Assembly: GCA_023433505.1 (NCBI GenBank)
Contig: JAEZCO010000091.1
Coordinates: 1-64,000 of the forward strand
Length of the DNA stretch: 64,000 nucleotides
Direction: 5' to 3'
From: Bacillota bacterium
GTDB taxonomy: Bacteria > Bacillota > Clostridia > Acetivibrionales > DTU013
Position 1 is the first letter of the stretch. Every line of letters starts with the position of its first letter. The notes beneath the pieces are model-generated. The model searched no databases. It was given only the letters and a program-made list of their open reading frames with translations, and was not told where the DNA came from. The translations under genes and the position numbers were made by a program. Positions 61,684 to 64,000 of this stretch are shown here, in pieces.

Positions 61684-61887
61684 ATGGATAGAAAATTATA
61701 TTTGTCCGATACAAACAAAAAATTAGGCGGAGTCTGCGGGGGAATGGGAGAATATTTTGGAATCGACCCCACCATTGTCAGGCTGCTCTGGTTCCTATCC
61801 ATCTTTTTGTCCGGCTTCGGACTGCTGGCCTACCTGATCGCGTGGATCGTAATGCCCAGACGCGGCTGCTCCAGAAATAACTGGTAA
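61684..61887 (+). CDS. Small PspC-domain membrane protein
   Basis: The 67-residue protein is one PspC domain (KKLGGVCGGMGEYFGIDPTI, then VRLLWFLSIFLSGFGLLAYL) with a membrane segment and a positively charged end. PspC proteins sense or respond to membrane stress. The ATG at 61684 is used; the GTG four codons earlier lies inside the AAGGAGTG ribosome site. Confidence 0.88.
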   Translation: MDRKLYLSDTNKKLGGVCGGMGEYFGIDPTIVRLLWFLSIFLSGFGLLAYLIAWIVMPRRGCSRNNW

Positions 61888-61902
61888 AGAGCATCGGTAC
61901 AG

Positions 61903-61938
61903 GGAGAATCTTAATCGATGTATTGGTCAAGATTCTCC
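61903..61938. repeat. Inverted repeat overlapping the sugar-binding gene stop
   Basis: GGAGAATCTT (61903-61912) and AAGATTCTCC (61929-61938) pair perfectly across the last codons. The convergent pspC and sugar-binding genes meet here. No T-tract is seen. Confidence 0.5.
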
Positions 61939-62915
61939 TTCGTTACTAAAACATAAGGAATATAGATAGTCTTATCCACTTTTTCCTTTTGGACGATTTT
62001 ATAGGCAGCATTGATTGCACCTGTCCCCTGACCTTTTGCATCCTGAAAGACAGTGCCTTTCATCATACCGCTTTTCATTGCCTTCAGCGCTTCGGGAATT
62101 GCATCAATACCAAATACCAGCACCCTGTCAAGCCTTTTGGCGTTTTCCAGAGCTTTTATGGCACCCAGCGCCATTTCGTCGTTTTGAGAAACCACGGCGT
62201 CCACAGGCTTGTTCAGTTGCAGAAGATTTTCGATGATCGCTTCCCCCTCTGCCGTGGACCAGTTACCGGATTGTTCATACAGGATCTTGATCTGGGGGAA
62301 GGAATCCAAGACCTCCTGAGCGCCTTTTCTTCTGCCTATCTCCGCATCATGTCCGTTCTGTCCATGAAGTATTACGATATTCCCGCGGCCATTTAGTTCC
62401 CGGACTGCATATTCCATTTCCAGCCTGCCGGATTCAACGGCGTCAGAGCCCACAAAGGTCGTGCATTTAGCCTGGTTTACCACAAGGGTGTTTACTGTCA
62501 TAATCGGTATCCCGGCTCTGTCCGCCGCTTCCACTGCAGCCTCACAGCCTTGAAACGAAGCAGGATTAAGTATGATGATGTCTACCTTTTTTGCTATATA
62601 GTTTTCCACCTGGCTGACTTGTTTCTCTGCGCTGTTCTGTCCGTCATTTATTATAATCTCTACGCCAAGCTTCTCTGCCTGTTTTTCCATGGCGCCTTTG
62701 ATACCCATAATGAATTCATTGTCAAAGGACAGCAGGGATACTCCCATGCGAATTTTTTTCATATCCCCGCTGGTCTCACTTTCCGCCGAATTCGGACCCG
62801 GCGCTTCACTCTGCTGATTCGGAAGCTGAATTACCTCATTTTGCTGCCTGCAGGCGCAAAAAAGGAATGAAAGGCTTAAAACAATCAGTATTCTATATGT
62901 TTTGTTTAGCCGCAT
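61911..62915 (-). CDS. Orphan sugar-binding lipoprotein (RbsB-like)
   Basis: The 334-residue protein has a lipoprotein-like signal (ILIVLSLSFLFCACRQQ) with a weak lipobox. A type I periplasmic binding fold follows (GVSLLSFDNEFIMGIKGAM, VDIIILNPASFQGCEAAVEA, GIPIMTVNT, VVSQNDEMALGAIKALE). It resembles ribose/galactose-binding proteins. No ATPase or permease is adjacent, so it may serve as a sensor or work with a distant transporter. The ATG at 62915 has GGGAGGG upstream. A 10-bp inverted repeat overlaps its stop codon. Confidence 0.85.
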   Translation of the reverse strand: MRLNKTYRILIVLSLSFLFCACRQQNEVIQLPNQQSEAPGPNSAESETSGDMKKIRMGVSLLSFDNEFIMGIKGAMEKQAEKLGVEIIINDGQNSAEKQVSQVENYIAKKVDIIILNPASFQGCEAAVEAADRAGIPIMTVNTLVVNQAKCTTFVGSDAVESGRLEMEYAVRELNGRGNIVILHGQNGHDAEIGRRKGAQEVLDSFPQIKILYEQSGNWSTAEGEAIIENLLQLNKPVDAVVSQNDEMALGAIKALENAKRLDRVLVFGIDAIPEALKAMKSGMMKGTVFQDAKGQGTGAINAAYKIVQKEKVDKTIYIPYVLVTKENLDQYID

Positions 62916-63243
62916 TTCATCCCTCCCGTATTGCATATATTCTAATTATAACACATATTCTAACCTTTAGTTCTTCAGCGTAAACTTCATTAATTTACCG
63001 GCATTCACGGGCCGTGGCTAATCAGGTACCCATTACGATAGAAAGTAAAAGCAAATACCTGGGTCATTGCGAGCGCAACGCAGTGGAGCGCGGCAATCTC
63101 AAAATACCGTCCCGTTAAGCTGCAGAGATTGCCACGTCGCTCCGCTTCTCACAATGACAACCAGGTACCTGAATAGTCACCATACGCCTTTTAGAAATAC
63201 CGCAATGCTTTAATGCCCTATTTCCAAAAGATAATCCGTTTGT
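62916..63243. other. 328-base gap containing dispersed repeat copy C
   Basis: Apart from the repeat at 63063-63160 nothing coding is seen. The flanks ACCTGG and CCAGGT of the repeat extend its inverted structure to about 63056-63171. Confidence 0.6.
63063..63160. repeat. Dispersed palindromic repeat, copy C (CATTGCGA family)
   Basis: Starts GTCATTGCGAGCGCAACGCA, contains GCGCGGCAATCTC and GAGATTGCCACGTCGC, and ends TCTCACAATGAC. It forms a long imperfect hairpin. Copies A and B are at 18882-18966 and 31915-31998. Confidence 0.85.
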
Positions 63244-64000
63244 TTACGCCGTAGTATTCGCTGCCGCATCGATGATGGAATTCAATTTTGTCCTGTAGTA
63301 AACGAAATCCTTCCACTGGACCTCAGGGGGTATGAAGTGATCGCCAAAAGGTATATACCCTCCGGTCTTAAGCACTTTCTCCACAGGTTCAAGGATCTGG
63401 TCGATTCTTTCTCTCCCGTAAACTATTTCCGACTTTGGAATCCCCCCCATGATGGCAAGCCTGGGAAACTCTTTCCTGACCTTGACAATGTCCATTCCAC
63501 AGTGGGCCTCAAAAGGAAACATCCCGGTGACCCCCGCTTCAATGAAGAAAGGGATGATTTTCATGCAGTCGCCATCGGTGTCCACAAATATCAGGTCTAC
63601 ATTCTTGCTTTTAAAGAATCCTGTAAGCCGCTTGTAATAAGGCAGCATGAATTCGCGCATCACTGCGTCGGAAAGCATGGAGCCCGAGCCGAAAGATATA
63701 TCTTCCCATATCTGGACATGATCAATTTCCACCTCGGCCAGAACTTCCTCGAAAACGGCGATCCAGAGATCTGTAAAAGTACTCATGATATCGTGCACCA
63801 GCTCCGGTTCGTCATAATACATGAAAAACAGCTTGTCATACCCGATAAGATGAGCAAGAGTCCCGAAGAATCCGAAAGGATATCCGCCGACGCCCAGGGG
63901 ATAATCCCTGTTCTTATACTCTTTGACCTTTTCTTTCCAGTTTTTAGGCAGCCTGGCTTTAATATTTTCCATTTTCAGCCTGTCCGATTTGTATTCCTGC
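63244..64000 (-). CDS. Uroporphyrinogen-decarboxylase-family protein, C-terminal part
   Basis: The frame is open from the right window edge to a stop at 63244; about 251 residues are visible. It has the URO-D fold marks of the methyltransferase branch (VQIWEDISFGSGSMLSD, LIFVDTDGDCMKIIPFF, AIMGGIPKSEIV, GGYIPFGDHFIPPEVQW). This family includes corrinoid-linked methyltransferases for methylamines or methoxylated aromatics as well as URO-D itself. The N-terminus is outside the window. The ATG at 63972 is internal, because coding continues upstream to the edge. Confidence 0.85.
   Translation of the reverse strand, partial: QEYKSDRLKMENIKARLPKNWKEKVKEYKNRDYPLGVGGYPFGFFGTLAHLIGYDKLFFMYYDEPELVHDIMSTFTDLWIAVFEEVLAEVEIDHVQIWEDISFGSGSMLSDAVMREFMLPYYKRLTGFFKSKNVDLIFVDTDGDCMKIIPFFIEAGVTGMFPFEAHCGMDIVKVRKEFPRLAIMGGIPKSEIVYGRERIDQILEPVEKVLKTGGYIPFGDHFIPPEVQWKDFVYYRTKLNSIIDAAANTTA

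Overview
The window looks like chromosomal DNA of an anaerobic, low-to-mid GC Firmicute of class Clostridia. Supporting signs are AGGAGG-type ribosome binding sites with many GTG/TTG starts, an IreB-RuvX-DUF1292 block, a CtsR-type heat-shock operator, secG next to RNase R, a DUF3189 protein, ferredoxin-domain oxidoreductases and short sigma-A promoters. The sequence does not let me name a species. Most genes lie on the minus strand. I see no rRNA, tRNA, CRISPR array or complete insertion sequence.

Layout: 1-730 is a scar region with a gene start running off the edge, a 38-bp perfect palindrome, and the fused remains of an S66 peptidase and a histidine kinase. 744-4350 has a VanZ-like protein and a MerR-controlled split ABC exporter. 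4600-8630 carries envelope and signalling genes (LysM, DUF4097, rubredoxin-like, DUF3048, PilZ). 8690-16200 is housekeeping (DUF1292, RuvX, ferredoxin-type aldo/keto reductase, IreB, MtaB, HPr-like, DUF523, RNase R, SecG). 16424-22698 is a LacI-controlled polyol/ketose cluster (aldo/keto reductase, GatZ-family protein, zinc dehydrogenase, FGGY kinase). 22823-23859 has two coupled DUF2087 proteins.

The most coherent system is 24012-35949: a PucR-type regulator followed by nine co-directional genes (class III aminotransferase, iron alcohol dehydrogenase, YgeY-type M20 hydrolase, dihydropyrimidinase, PreA-like dihydropyrimidine dehydrogenase, and a four-gene NMT1/THI5-type ABC importer), ending at a strong terminator. 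Read together they could import a pyrimidine or related ring compound, reduce it, open the ring, remove the carbamoyl group, transaminate the beta-amino acid and reduce the semialdehyde. The 230-bp leader between regulator and operon holds a promoter, two palindromes and a 24-bp terminator-like hairpin.

36137-46674 contains a Pro/Gly-rich protein, a UvrD-like helicase whose 3' end was rewritten by a 161-bp miniature inverted-repeat element, threonine aldolase, a MATE exporter, DUF3189, and a cbpA-clpB operon with a CtsR operator. 46702-64000 is rich in signalling and surface genes: AraC regulator, a degenerate PP2C-TM-LysM protein, an FG-GAP-like protein, XRE regulators, YwaF-like membrane protein, HD protein, tandem DUF445 proteins, PAS-SpoIIE phosphatase, WG-repeat lipoprotein, PHP phosphoesterase, PspC protein, orphan sugar-binding lipoprotein and the C-terminal part of a URO-D-family protein. 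Two families of short palindromic repeats are scattered between genes.
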